In this document: positions 1 through 8,500 of the stretch, piece by piece | Position numbering within the stretch: the stretch's first letter is position 1 | Layout: every line of letters begins with the position of its first letter | Assembly (NCBI GenBank): GCA_002384725.1 | Contig: DGBF01000015.1 | Location: forward strand, 1-11,093 | DNA length: 11,093 nucleotides | From: Flavobacteriales bacterium UBA4011 | GTDB taxonomy: Bacteria > Bacteroidota > Bacteroidia > Flavobacteriales_D > Crocinitomicaceae | Direction of reading: 5' to 3' | Made by a program: the position numbers and the translations under genes | Notes under the pieces: model-generated | The model's database searches: none | The model's input: the letters and a program-made list of their open reading frames with translations, nothing else | Told to the model about the DNA's origin: nothing

Positions 1-1
1 A

Positions 2-1006
2 CGCAATCGTATTTCTAAATTATTGGATACAATCCATAAAGATTTGCAAAACAACCAACATCATGTCGATCAAGTTTTAATTCCTGCCGACCAAGTAGAA
101 ATGTTGCTACCAGTTCAAATTGGTGATTATACCGATTTTTATTCGAGCGAACAACATGCGTTTAACGTTGGTTGTTTGTTCCGTGATCCAGAAAACGCAT
201 TGATGCCCAACTGGAAACACATTCCTGTAGGCTATCATGGAAGATCTAGTTCTATTTTACCTTCAGGAATAGATTTTCATAGACCAAAAGGGCAAAAAAA
301 ACCACCCACTGCTGATGTTCCCGTATATGGAGAAAGTAATTTATTGGATTTTGAATTAGAGACAGCCTTCTTTACCTACGATGGAAAACCGTTGGGTGAA
401 AGCATTACAACAGAAGAGGCGGACGAATATATCTTTGGGATGACCTTGTTAAATGACTGGAGCGCAAGAGATATACAAGGTTGGGAATATGTTCCCTTGG
501 GTCCATTCTTGGGAAAAAACTTCGCATCTCACGTATCGTGTTGGATAGTCACTTTGGATGCATTGGAACCCTTTAGAACGTCCGGCCCTATCCAAAATCC
601 AAAAGTTTTACCTTATTTAGAATATTCAGGAAACAAGCATGTCGATATCAATTTAGAAGTAGCCATTCAGCCGGAAGGAAGTGAGGAAACTGTCGTGTCA
701 AATTCCAACTACAAATACATGTATTGGAATATGAATCAGCAATTGGCTCATCATACGGTGAATGGTTGTAACATACGATCAGGCGATTGTATGGGATCTG
801 GAACTATTTCAGGACCCAAAGAAAGTGAGTTCGGGTCAATGCTCGAATTGTCGTGGAAGGGAACTAAAACAATCCCAATGAAAGATGGTACGGAAAGAAA
901 ATTCATCAACGATATGGACACCGTAATTATGAGAGGCTATGCTGAAAAAGATGGAGTAAGAATCGGATTTGGTGAAGTGAAAGCGAAAGTTTTGCCCGCT
1001 AATTAA
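2..1006 (+). CDS. fahA: fumarylacetoacetase, 5' end outside window
   Basis: Fumarylacetoacetase hydrolyses 4-fumarylacetoacetate to fumarate and acetoacetate, the last step of cytosolic tyrosine/homogentisate breakdown. The frame is open to the window edge, so about 80 N-terminal residues (the SH3-like domain) lie outside; 334 residues are visible against roughly 420 for the family. Counting from the first complete codon, residues align to mammalian FAH with a constant offset of 81. The metal ligands are Asp45 (in DYTDFYSS), Glu118 and Glu120 (FELETAFF) and Asp152 (NDWSARD). The catalytic His is His52, and Arg156, Gln159, Tyr163 and Lys172 (GPFLGKNF) match active-site positions. SGTISGP and [12 protein letters not shown] near the C-terminus are also typical. 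No catalytic residue is missing in the visible part. The TTG at 23 is not the start, because conserved sequence is missing upstream of it. rel follows after 10 bp, so co-transcription is plausible although the functions are unrelated. Confidence 0.96.
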   Translation, partial: RNRISKLLDTIHKDLQNNQHHVDQVLIPADQVEMLLPVQIGDYTDFYSSEQHAFNVGCLFRDPENALMPNWKHIPVGYHGRSSSILPSGIDFHRPKGQKKPPTADVPVYGESNLLDFELETAFFTYDGKPLGESITTEEADEYIFGMTLLNDWSARDIQGWEYVPLGPFLGKNFASHVSCWIVTLDALEPFRTSGPIQNPKVLPYLEYSGNKHVDINLEVAIQPEGSEETVVSNSNYKYMYWNMNQQLAHHTVNGCNIRSGDCMGSGTISGPKESEFGSMLELSWKGTKTIPMKDGTERKFINDMDTVIMRGYAEKDGVRIGFGEVKAKVLPAN

Positions 1007-1016
1007 TAAAATAAAC

Positions 1017-3272
1017 ATGGCTGATAAGGCACACGAATTCAATATTGATTTTGATCAAGAACGGAAAGAAATATTAAATGCTTTTCGTGGCTTGTTGCGT
1101 TCAAGTAACACTCGGACCAAAGAAGACACAAAAAAAATAAGAAAAGCTTTTGATGTTGCCCTTGACGCCCATAAAGATATGCGCCGTAAATCTGGCGAAC
1201 CGTATATTTATCATCCTATTACTGTTGCCCGAATTTGTTCTGAAGAAATTGGATTAGGGGCCACGGCAATTATTTGCGCTTTGCTTCACGATACTGTTGA
1301 AGACACGCATATTACCCTAGAGGATGTCGAAGATTTATTTGGAACAAAAGTCCGAATGATTATCGATGGATTGACGAAGATTCCAGAGGTTTTTGACGAA
1401 AATGCGTCCATCCAAGCGGAGAATTTCCGCAAGATGATTTTGACCATTTCGGATGATATTCGTGTTGTTCTCATTAAACTGGCCGATCGCTTGCACAACA
1501 TGCGAACACTTTCGAGTATGGCGCCGGATAAACAATTGAAGATTACCTCTGAAACACGATTTTTATATGCACCTCTCGCCCATCGTTTGGGATTGTATTC
1601 CATCAAAAGTGAATTGGAAGATTTATCGCTTCGCTGCACGGAACCAGATGTTTACAAGCAAATTGAAAACAGTCTAAAATCGACAAAAGATGTCCGAAAT
1701 CGATTCATACGCCGATTTACAGCACCAATAAAAGAAGCACTTACGGCTCAGGGTTATAAATTTGAAATCAAAGCAAGAACAAAATCAATTTCTTCCATTT
1801 GGCGAAAAATGACGTCGAAAGAAGTACCATTTGAAGAGGTTTTTGATTTGTTTGCCATTCGAATTATAGTAGATTCTGAACCACACCTAGAGAAATCCGA
1901 TTGTTGGCGTCTGTATTCTATTGTTACCGATTTTTATCAACCGAGCCCAGACCGTCTGCGTGATTGGATTTCTACACCCCGCGCAAATGGTTACGAATCT
2001 TTGCACACCACCGTAATGTCTGAATCGGGCAAATGGGTGGAAGTTCAAATTCGTTCCCGACGAATGGATGAAGTGGCGGAGAAAGGTTTGGCAGCGCACT
2101 ACAAATACAAAGAGAACAACAATAACGAGAGCAAGTTTGATCGTTGGATTGCCGAAATAAGAGACCTCATCGAAAGTCCCAATGGAAATGCCTTGGACTT
2201 TGTGGATGAATTTAAACTCAACCTCTTCGCAGAAGAAATTTATGTCTTTACTCCGAAAGGCGAATTGCGTGTTCTACCCGTTGGTTCTACTATTCTCGAT
2301 TTTGCCTACGATATACATACCGACATTGGCGATCGATGCATCGGCGCAAAAGTGAACAATCGATTGGTTCCTCTTTCGCATGAATTACAGAGTGGCGATC
2401 AATTGGAAATTATCACTTCATCGAAACAGAGACCGAATGATGATTGGTTGCGCTTCGTCACCACGGCGAGAGCAAAGCAGAAAATTCGTTCTTCCTTGAA
2501 CGACGAGCGCAAAATAATTGCACAAGACGGAAAAGAGATTCTTGAACGTAAATTCAAACAACATAATCTACGCTGGAATACGAAAAACATTACCGTTGTA
2601 GAACGATTTTACAATCAAAATACGGCAACGGAACTATATGTAAAGATTGCAAAAGGTAAAATCGACCTATCGAAATTACGTGAAATTGAAAGTGAAAATG
2701 GGATTCTGATTCCCATAAAGATGATTAAAATTCCGCCGAAGAAAAAGAAAATCAATGGACAACCTTTGGAGCCAGTTAATCTAAAAAAAGATACCCTTGT
2801 CATCGGTGACAATTTTGGTGATTTTGATTATACTTTGTCCAAATGTTGCAACCCAATTCCGGGCGACCGTGTTTTTGGTTTTCTAACGATAAATGATGGA
2901 ATAAAAATTCACCGAAACAACTGTCCAAATGCGGAAAACATGCAGTCGAAAATGGCTTATCGATGCATAAAAGCGAGATGGAAAGGTGAGAAATTAACGG
3001 AACGCGTTTCCGTTTTGCGATTGAGGGGATTTGATAGCGTTGGATTGGTGAACAAATTGACAGAAATTGTATCGAATCAATTGAACGTTAACATGAAATC
3101 CATTTCATTTGAAACCGACGACGGAATTTTCGAAGGAAAATTGAAAGTACTTGTGTACGATACGAAACACTTGCGTGAATTGATGTCCAAATTTGAAATG
3201 GTAGAAGGTGTGCAGCGCGTCGAACGATGGACAGATTCTACGGAAGAGGATGTGGAGGATACTGTTTCTTAA
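1017..3272 (+). CDS. rel: bifunctional (p)ppGpp synthetase/hydrolase (RelA/SpoT family)
   Basis: Long RSH enzyme, 751 residues, that makes (p)ppGpp from ATP and GTP/GDP and degrades it, controlling the stringent response. The hydrolase HD domain (about 40-200) keeps its residues: His66 (HPITVARI), His91-Asp92 with Glu95-Asp96 (LLHDTVEDT), and Asp157/Asn161 (KLADRLHNM). The synthetase domain (about 230-365) has Arg254/Lys256, Asp277 (FDLFAIR), NGYESLH at 324-330 and Glu342 (VEVQIRS). Its charge motif is RLRD (313-316), a basic variant of the RxKD of bifunctional enzymes and unlike the ExDD of RelA. With both sites intact, two-way activity is expected. The regulatory half has a TGS domain (407-468), a zinc-finger-type segment (Cys610, Cys611, His632, Cys636) and a C-terminal ACT domain (about 662-738). 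The ATG at 1017 lies in an A/T-rich leader without a purine Shine-Dalgarno, normal for Bacteroidota. Orthologues are named rel, relA or spoT. Confidence 0.96.
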   Translation: MADKAHEFNIDFDQERKEILNAFRGLLRSSNTRTKEDTKKIRKAFDVALDAHKDMRRKSGEPYIYHPITVARICSEEIGLGATAIICALLHDTVEDTHITLEDVEDLFGTKVRMIIDGLTKIPEVFDENASIQAENFRKMILTISDDIRVVLIKLADRLHNMRTLSSMAPDKQLKITSETRFLYAPLAHRLGLYSIKSELEDLSLRCTEPDVYKQIENSLKSTKDVRNRFIRRFTAPIKEALTAQGYKFEIKARTKSISSIWRKMTSKEVPFEEVFDLFAIRIIVDSEPHLEKSDCWRLYSIVTDFYQPSPDRLRDWISTPRANGYESLHTTVMSESGKWVEVQIRSRRMDEVAEKGLAAHYKYKENNNNESKFDRWIAEIRDLIESPNGNALDFVDEFKLNLFAEEIYVFTPKGELRVLPVGSTILDFAYDIHTDIGDRCIGAKVNNRLVPLSHELQSGDQLEIITSSKQRPNDDWLRFVTTARAKQKIRSSLNDERKIIAQDGKEILERKFKQHNLRWNTKNITVVERFYNQNTATELYVKIAKGKIDLSKLREIESENGILIPIKMIKIPPKKKKINGQPLEPVNLKKDTLVIGDNFGDFDYTLSKCCNPIPGDRVFGFLTINDGIKIHRNNCPNAENMQSKMAYRCIKARWKGEKLTERVSVLRLRGFDSVGLVNKLTEIVSNQLNVNMKSISFETDDGIFEGKLKVLVYDTKHLRELMSKFEMVEGVQRVERWTDSTEEDVEDTVS

Positions 3273-3276
3273 TAAT

Positions 3277-3302
3277 GGACAATTGACAATTAACAATTTT
3301 TC
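3277..3302 (+). terminator. possible weak stem-loop after rel
   Basis: AATTG (3281-3285) pairs with CAATT (3294-3298) around an 8-nt loop. The stem can extend outward past one C/T mismatch through A3279-T3300, a G/T wobble and G3277-C3302. It sits directly after the rel stop. The T run lies inside the 3' arm (3297-3301) and not after it, so this is a poor intrinsic terminator. The pairing may be a by-product of the heptamer repeat. Confidence 0.25.
3278..3298. repeat. three tandem heptamers GACAATT/AACAATT
   Basis: Copies are GACAATT (3278-3284), GACAATT (3285-3291) and AACAATT (3292-3298), in exact 7-bp register, starting 5 bp after the rel stop codon. Such short heptamer arrays are widespread in intergenic DNA of some bacteria, including cyanobacteria and Bacteroidota. 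The copies also build the stem-loop annotated at 3277-3302. Confidence 0.75.
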
Positions 3303-3508
3303 CGTTAGACAATAAATTTGATTTTGAGCTACGAATTATTGAAATTAAAATTCTTAAAATTTCTTTTAGTCTAACTTGAAGTCTATAGAAATCAAAGTCA
3401 TTCAAATATGAAGTTTCGTATAATAGCTCTAAGCAATATTCTGTTTCGTTCGCCTTCTTCAACTATATAGCTAGTTTGTGGATAAAGTCTTTTTTTCGTT
3501 CAAAATGA

Positions 3509-3579
3509 GAAATCTGAAGTTAGAAGTCAGAAATCCCACACTTCATATTTCTTATTTCTTACTTCATATTTGTTATTTT
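3509..3579. repeat. inverted array of degenerate heptamers (GAARTNN)
   Basis: Four plus-strand heptamers run in register: GAAATCT (3509-3515), GAAGTTA (3516-3522), GAAGTCA (3523-3529) and GAAATCC (3530-3536). After one base the same motif continues on the other strand with unbroken 7-bp periodicity: ACACTTC (3538-3544), ATATTTC, TTATTTC, TTACTTC (3559-3565), then weaker ATATTTG and TTATTTT (3573-3579). The two arms are partly complementary, for example AGTCAGAAAT against ATTTCTTACT with one mismatch, so an RNA across them could fold. The array ends 7 bp before the helicase ATG and occupies the position of a ribosome binding site. Confidence 0.75.
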
Positions 3580-3586
3580 CACCCCG

Positions 3587-5380
3587 ATGTTAGACACGAC
3601 GAAGTATTTCCCTAAATTATTACTTGCTTTAAACGAAGAAGAAAAAGAAGAGAAATCCAGATATTCACTTGAGAATGGTCAATCTTTAAAAGAACTCAAG
3701 CGATTAGGACTGGCGATGCATCCCATAAAAATCAACCGAAAAAGTTTTGGTTTTGCCGATTATCCTGAAGTCAGCTTCCACTATCCTTTCCCATTCGATG
3801 GTAATGGCTTTCGAGGATCTTCACCTATAGAATTATTTTGTCAAGGAGAAGAAAGTATTAAGGGAGTTTTGCTTCAATTTGAAGGAAAGAAAGGCGAAAT
3901 ACGTTTGTTTGCTCCTGATTTTCCCGATTGGCTAGAAGATGGTGATGCAGGAATTAAACTAGCGCCAGATATTCGAACGATCAGCATCATGCGGAAAGCG
4001 CTCGAAATGGCGAAAGAATTGGGTGCCGAATATATCAAACCCAAAGAAACATCTGAACCCATTTTTATTGCTTCTTGGTTCAACGAAAACTTGAATGCCG
4101 GCCAAAAAGAAGCGGTAAAAAACATGCTTTTGAATCCAGAGGTTGCCTTAGTCCACGGTCCGCCAGGAACAGGAAAAACAACGACATTAATTGAAGCCAT
4201 TCGCCAATGGACCGCCAAAGGAAAACGAGTTTTAGTTTCCGCTCCAAGCAATGCCGCAGTCGATCATTTAGCGAGCTGCTTACCCGAAGAAATTGATGCA
4301 CTCCGTATCGGAAATTCGGTAAAAGTTCGTGATGAATTGATGCCTTTAACGCCCGAAGGAAAATGGTCGGGTAGTTCAGAATTGAAAACGCTCAAAAAGC
4401 TTAAAATTCGTTCGGAACAATTGCGGAAAATGGCACTTCAATACAAACGCAATTTCGGGAAGGCAGAACGAGAACAACGATCTTTGTTATTCAAAGAAGT
4501 GAACAACATTCGAAAGGATATTAAAACACTTAAGCGAGACACAGAGCTAGTGTGGCACGAGAAAGCTCAAGTGATCGTCGGCACTCCTGTGGCAATTGTA
4601 GACCAAACATATGATTATAATTCCTTCGATGTTTTGATTATTGACGAAGCTGCACAATGTCTAGAACCATTGGCTTGGGCACTTTTCCCTTTTGCCAATA
4701 AAATTGTTTTGGCAGGCGATCCGTATCAACTTCCGCCAACCATTCTTTCCGACGAAGCAAGCAAATTAGGGTTGAATATTTCTACCCTCGAACGTTTTCT
4801 TCCTGCTGGATTCCCAATTTACTTTCTACCACTTCAATACCGAATGCCCAAGAATATTGCCGATTTTTCAAGTCGCTATTTTTACGAAAACAGATTGGAA
4901 TCGTTCAAAGAAAAACAAGAAAACGCCATACTTTTTTACGACACAGCAGGCGCCGGATATGAAGAACAAAGAGGCGATGAAGGAATTAGTTTGAAAAATG
5001 ATGGCGAAGCTGAAGCTGTTTTAAAAATCATCGAGCAAGAAAAAATTCCTGTCCATAAAATCACAGTTATTTCACCTTATTCTGGACAAGTTGCAAGACT
5101 AAAGGAAGTTTTGGACAAATCCATTAGTTGTTCAACTATCGATAGTTACCAAGGACAAGAAAAAGAAGTAATTATTATTTCATTGGTTCGAAGCAATCTA
5201 GATCAAAACATAGGTTTTTTGTCCGATTATAGGAGAATGAATGTAGCGATGACGAGAGCCCAGGAGCGATTAATCATTATTGGTGACTCTGCAACTCTAG
5301 GAAATGATCCATTCTACTCTTCTTTTTTGGATTATGTGGAGAAGGAAAATGCTTATCGAAGTGTCTGGGAGTTGCTATAA
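3587..5380 (+). CDS. SF1B helicase, UPF1/IGHMBP2-like (AAA_11/AAA_12 type)
   Basis: An ATP-dependent helicase of the UPF1-like SF1B group, cytoplasmic, 597 residues; the bacterial role, and whether it acts on DNA or RNA, is not established. The N-terminus (about 1-160) corresponds to the accessory beta-barrel region. The helicase core is complete: Q-motif-like LNAGQKEAV (169-177, Gln173), Walker A GPPGTGKT (191-198), motif Ia SAPSNAAVD (218-226), Walker B IIDEAAQ (351-357), motif III GDPYQLPPT (377-385), motif IV QYRMP (417-421), motif V DSYQGQE (519-525) and motif VI RRMNVAMTRAQER (549-561). A charged, probably coiled-coil insertion lies at about 264-325, between motifs Ia and II, as in IGHMBP2/UPF1 stalk regions. 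ATG 3587 is the first usual start: the frame is open back to a TAG at 3521 but has no ATG, GTG or TTG there. No Shine-Dalgarno is visible, since a heptamer array fills the leader. It is probably transcribed alone. Confidence 0.93.
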   Translation: MLDTTKYFPKLLLALNEEEKEEKSRYSLENGQSLKELKRLGLAMHPIKINRKSFGFADYPEVSFHYPFPFDGNGFRGSSPIELFCQGEESIKGVLLQFEGKKGEIRLFAPDFPDWLEDGDAGIKLAPDIRTISIMRKALEMAKELGAEYIKPKETSEPIFIASWFNENLNAGQKEAVKNMLLNPEVALVHGPPGTGKTTTLIEAIRQWTAKGKRVLVSAPSNAAVDHLASCLPEEIDALRIGNSVKVRDELMPLTPEGKWSGSSELKTLKKLKIRSEQLRKMALQYKRNFGKAEREQRSLLFKEVNNIRKDIKTLKRDTELVWHEKAQVIVGTPVAIVDQTYDYNSFDVLIIDEAAQCLEPLAWALFPFANKIVLAGDPYQLPPTILSDEASKLGLNISTLERFLPAGFPIYFLPLQYRMPKNIADFSSRYFYENRLESFKEKQENAILFYDTAGAGYEEQRGDEGISLKNDGEAEAVLKIIEQEKIPVHKITVISPYSGQVARLKEVLDKSISCSTIDSYQGQEKEVIIISLVRSNLDQNIGFLSDYRRMNVAMTRAQERLIIIGDSATLGNDPFYSSFLDYVEKENAYRSVWELL

Positions 5381-5523
5381 AGTTTGATTTGTGCTGTTAT
5401 TTTGTGAATTACTAAACATTGAGGTTTTTATTCGGTCATAAAGCAAACCCAACGCCGATTTCTACGTTCTAATTTCGAGGAGTTTCCGTAATTTTATGAC
5501 TCTTGAAGTATAATCGTTCAAAT
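5381..5523. other. 143-bp intergenic gap
   Basis: AT-rich spacer between the helicase and the surface-protein gene. I see no strong hairpin with a T run and no exact TAnnTTTG promoter box. Just before the ATG, TTGAA (5503-5507) and TTCAA (5517-5521) form a short inverted repeat around a TATAAT-like string. It may be chance. Confidence 0.4.
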
Positions 5524-8500
5524 ATGACAAATTTATTTACTCGAATTCTATTAATAATTGGGTTAGTTCCAATACTATCCTTCGGACAAAACCCAGGAAA
5601 TATTGGAGTAGGAAACCTTACTGGATGGTTCAAACCAGATGCATTGCCTTTGGGAAATGTGACGGCCTGGACAACAACACTTTCGACAATAGGGCCTGTT
5701 ACGGTAACTGATGCAACGGCGCCTTATCCTCAAGCAACAAATACTCCAGCAGGAAACGTTTCGAATTACAATACAACCTTATTTTTTAACGGGAATACGC
5801 TAGCGGCACTTCAAGCACTCACCAATACGTCGAGTTTGAATTTCATGCAGAACAACTCTGGTGCTGCGAATAATGGTACTTTTTTCTGCGCGTATTATTT
5901 CCCAGGAGGCGGTTTGACAAACAATCACATGATGCTTTGGAATAATTCTCCAAATGCAATCCAATATAGAAATTTAGGTGCCGTTGGGCGAATGGCCATA
6001 GGTATATCACCATCCAACAGTACGAATGCGAATAGAGATTGGACAGAAAGTAATTTGCCGACTGTGATTTCTCTGCGAGGAAATAGAAGTACAGCTGCCT
6101 CTTTGAATGTTTTCGATAATGACTTATTGACAACAACAAATCCTACGTCGCAATCCTCTGGTCCCACAGGAATATACATGGGAGTTTTTCCAGGTAATAC
6201 AAATTCGCCTTACAATGGTTATATACACGAATACATTTTTTACAATACCAGTTTAACAGCTGCTCAAATGAGACGTGTTCACTCCTATTTGTCCATAAAG
6301 TACGGTGTGACTTTAGATGCCGCAGGTGGCGGAGTCCAGGGAGATTATACTTCTACAACGGATGCGGTGCTTTGGGATGCTAGTGTAACTCCGGCATATC
6401 ATAACAATGTAATAGGAATTGGTCGTGATGATAATCAGGCCCTTATGCAAAAACAATCGCATGCTTTTGATGATAATTATCGCTTGTATATAGGCGCTTT
6501 GTCTGCGAATAATGTTTCAAATGCCGCGACAATCAATACCAACATTTCCTATGTTCTAATGGGACAAAATACGGATGCAGCATGTGGTACTTTAGCCTCT
6601 AATGCTGAATCTCCTGAAACTGTGAGCAGTCGAATTGCAAAAGAATGGAAAGTCACAAATACCAATTTCGGACAAACCTTCAATTGGGATGTCAAAATAG
6701 ATACTTGTCAGTTAGTCGGTTCAACCGTCGGTCCTGTAGTTGCAGCAAATTTGACACTCTTAGTTGATGGCGATGGTGATTTCACGAATGCAACAGCTGT
6801 AACAAATGCTAGTGGTCCTATCACTATTTCATATGCCAATGGTATTGTAACTGTTACTGGAATTTCCAATTTACAAGTTCCAAATAATTCAACGCGATAT
6901 TTGACTTTGGGGTACAACACGACCGACATTACTTTTTCACAAAACGATACAATTTGTGTTGGCGATTCTTCACAAATTACAGTCAACATGAATATTCCTG
7001 GGCCGACGAATGTTCAATATTCTGATGGGACGACAACCTACACGTTAACCAATATTTCTAATGGATACACTTTTTATGTTGCACCAACGGTAACAGCGAC
7101 ATATACTGTTTTAAATCAAAGTAATTTTATGAATTGTTGCGGTGGAAGTTCACCTTATTCTGTGACAATTTTGGTCAATCCATTACCCATTATTATGGCA
7201 AATACTAGTCAAAATCCAATATGTTTGGGCGATTCTACTCAATTAACCGGTGGAGGTACTTTAACATACGTTTGGGACAACGGAGTTACTAATGGCAGCT
7301 GGGTTTCACCAATTGTCAATACAACGTATCAGGTGACCGGCACTGACATAAACGGTTGTGTAGATTCAAATACAGTGACAATCAACGTAACGACTAATCC
7401 TATTGTTGGAGCAACGGCAGACACCAACATGATGTGTTTTGGAGATTCTGTTTTATTGAATGGAACTGGAGCGACAACGTATGTTTGGAACAATGGAGCT
7501 ATTGATAACGCCTACATTTCGCCAGCGGTTACAACTACATACACCGTAACGGGTTCTGTCGGATCTTGCGCAGATACAGCGAGTATTTTAATTACAGTAA
7601 ACCAATTACCGATTGTTCTAGCGAATGTGACGGACAATCCAATTTGTTTGAATGATTCTACTGCCTTATTTGGAAGTGGAGCAGTAACTTATGCATGGGA
7701 TAACGGTGTTGTCGATAATACCTACTTCTTTCCATCCACCACCCTTTTGTATACAGTGACGGGCAGTGACGCTAACAATTGCGAAAACACGGATACAATT
7801 ACCTTTGTCTTAAATGCTTTACCAGCTGTTGTTGCGAATGCGACGAGCCTTATTTTATGCGAAGGCGATTCAACACAATTGACCGGTTCTGGTGCCAATA
7901 CGTATGTTTGGGACAATGGAGTAATGGACGGCGATTGGGCAATTCCTTTGGCGACGACGACGTATGAATTGATCGGAACAGATGTAAATGGATGTATAGA
8001 TACGACGACGATTAGTATCACAGTCAACCCGAATCCAGATGTTACAATTACAGCATCCACAACAGAGCTTTGCATCGGAGATCCGGTTACTTTAAACGGA
8101 AATGGTGCCAACACATATGTTTGGAACAACGGAGTTACTGACAACGTGGCTTTCAATCCAACGTTAACGAATACGTATTTCGTAACGGGGACAAATGGTT
8201 TTGGATGTGTTGATACGGCAAGTGTTCAAGTGGTGGTGAATAATTTACCGAACGTTACAGCCAATGCGAGTTCACTTGGTGTTTGTGAAGGCGATCCATT
8301 GACCTTGAATGGAGGTGGTGGACAATCGTATATTTGGGATAATGCTGTTACCAATGGTGTGACTTTCATACCAGCAGATGCAGCTTTATATGCGGTTACA
8401 GGCACGGATGCTAATGGTTGTATGAACACAGCAAGTGTCTTTGTCGATTTCTATCCTGCTTTCACTTTATCACTCGGTCCGGATACGATTGTTTGTCCAC

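Larger units (their letters stand above)
3273..3586. other. 314-bp intergenic region with heptamer repeats at both ends
   Basis: No credible gene lies here; the minus-strand frame at 3238-3462 has no family features and runs into the rel coding end. The left end holds three GACAATT-type heptamers (3278-3298). The right end holds an inverted array of GAARTNN heptamers (3509-3579) that stops 7 bp before the helicase ATG. The middle is AT-rich, with a perfect 7-bp inverted repeat GTTAGAC (3304-3310) / GTCTAAC (3369-3375). I see no exact match to the Bacteroidota promoter pattern (TTG, about 19 nt, TAnnTTTG). The nearest -7-like string is TAGTTTG around 3472-3478, which lacks one spacer base. A helicase promoter probably lies in this gap but cannot be placed. 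Confidence 0.6.

Noticed and set aside
23..25. TTG at 23 as start of fahA
   Set aside because: The frame is open to the window edge and the family needs about 80 more N-terminal residues, so the gene is cut by the window.
3303..3312. CGTTAGACAA matching the reverse complement at 9095-9104
   Set aside because: A 10-bp match between two sites is expected many times by chance in 11 kb.
3238..3462. 74-residue minus-strand frame in the rel-helicase gap
   Set aside because: It overlaps the rel 3' end, covers the GACAATT repeat, and has no recognisable domain.
3278..3579. CRISPR-like array
   Set aside because: The units are 7 bp with no unique spacers; these are simple tandem heptamers.
3587..5380. 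Helicase as part of a defence system with its neighbours
   Set aside because: No nuclease, methylase or other defence partner is adjacent; the neighbours are rel and a structural surface protein on the same strand with long gaps.
5503..5523. TTG start at 5503 for the surface protein
   Set aside because: It adds seven polar residues in front of a clean signal peptide; ATG 5524 gives a standard N-terminus.
7722..8156. 144-residue minus-strand frame inside the Ig repeats
   Set aside because: Opposite-strand shadow of the repeats; its composition mirrors their Val/Thr/Asn codons and no family motif is seen.
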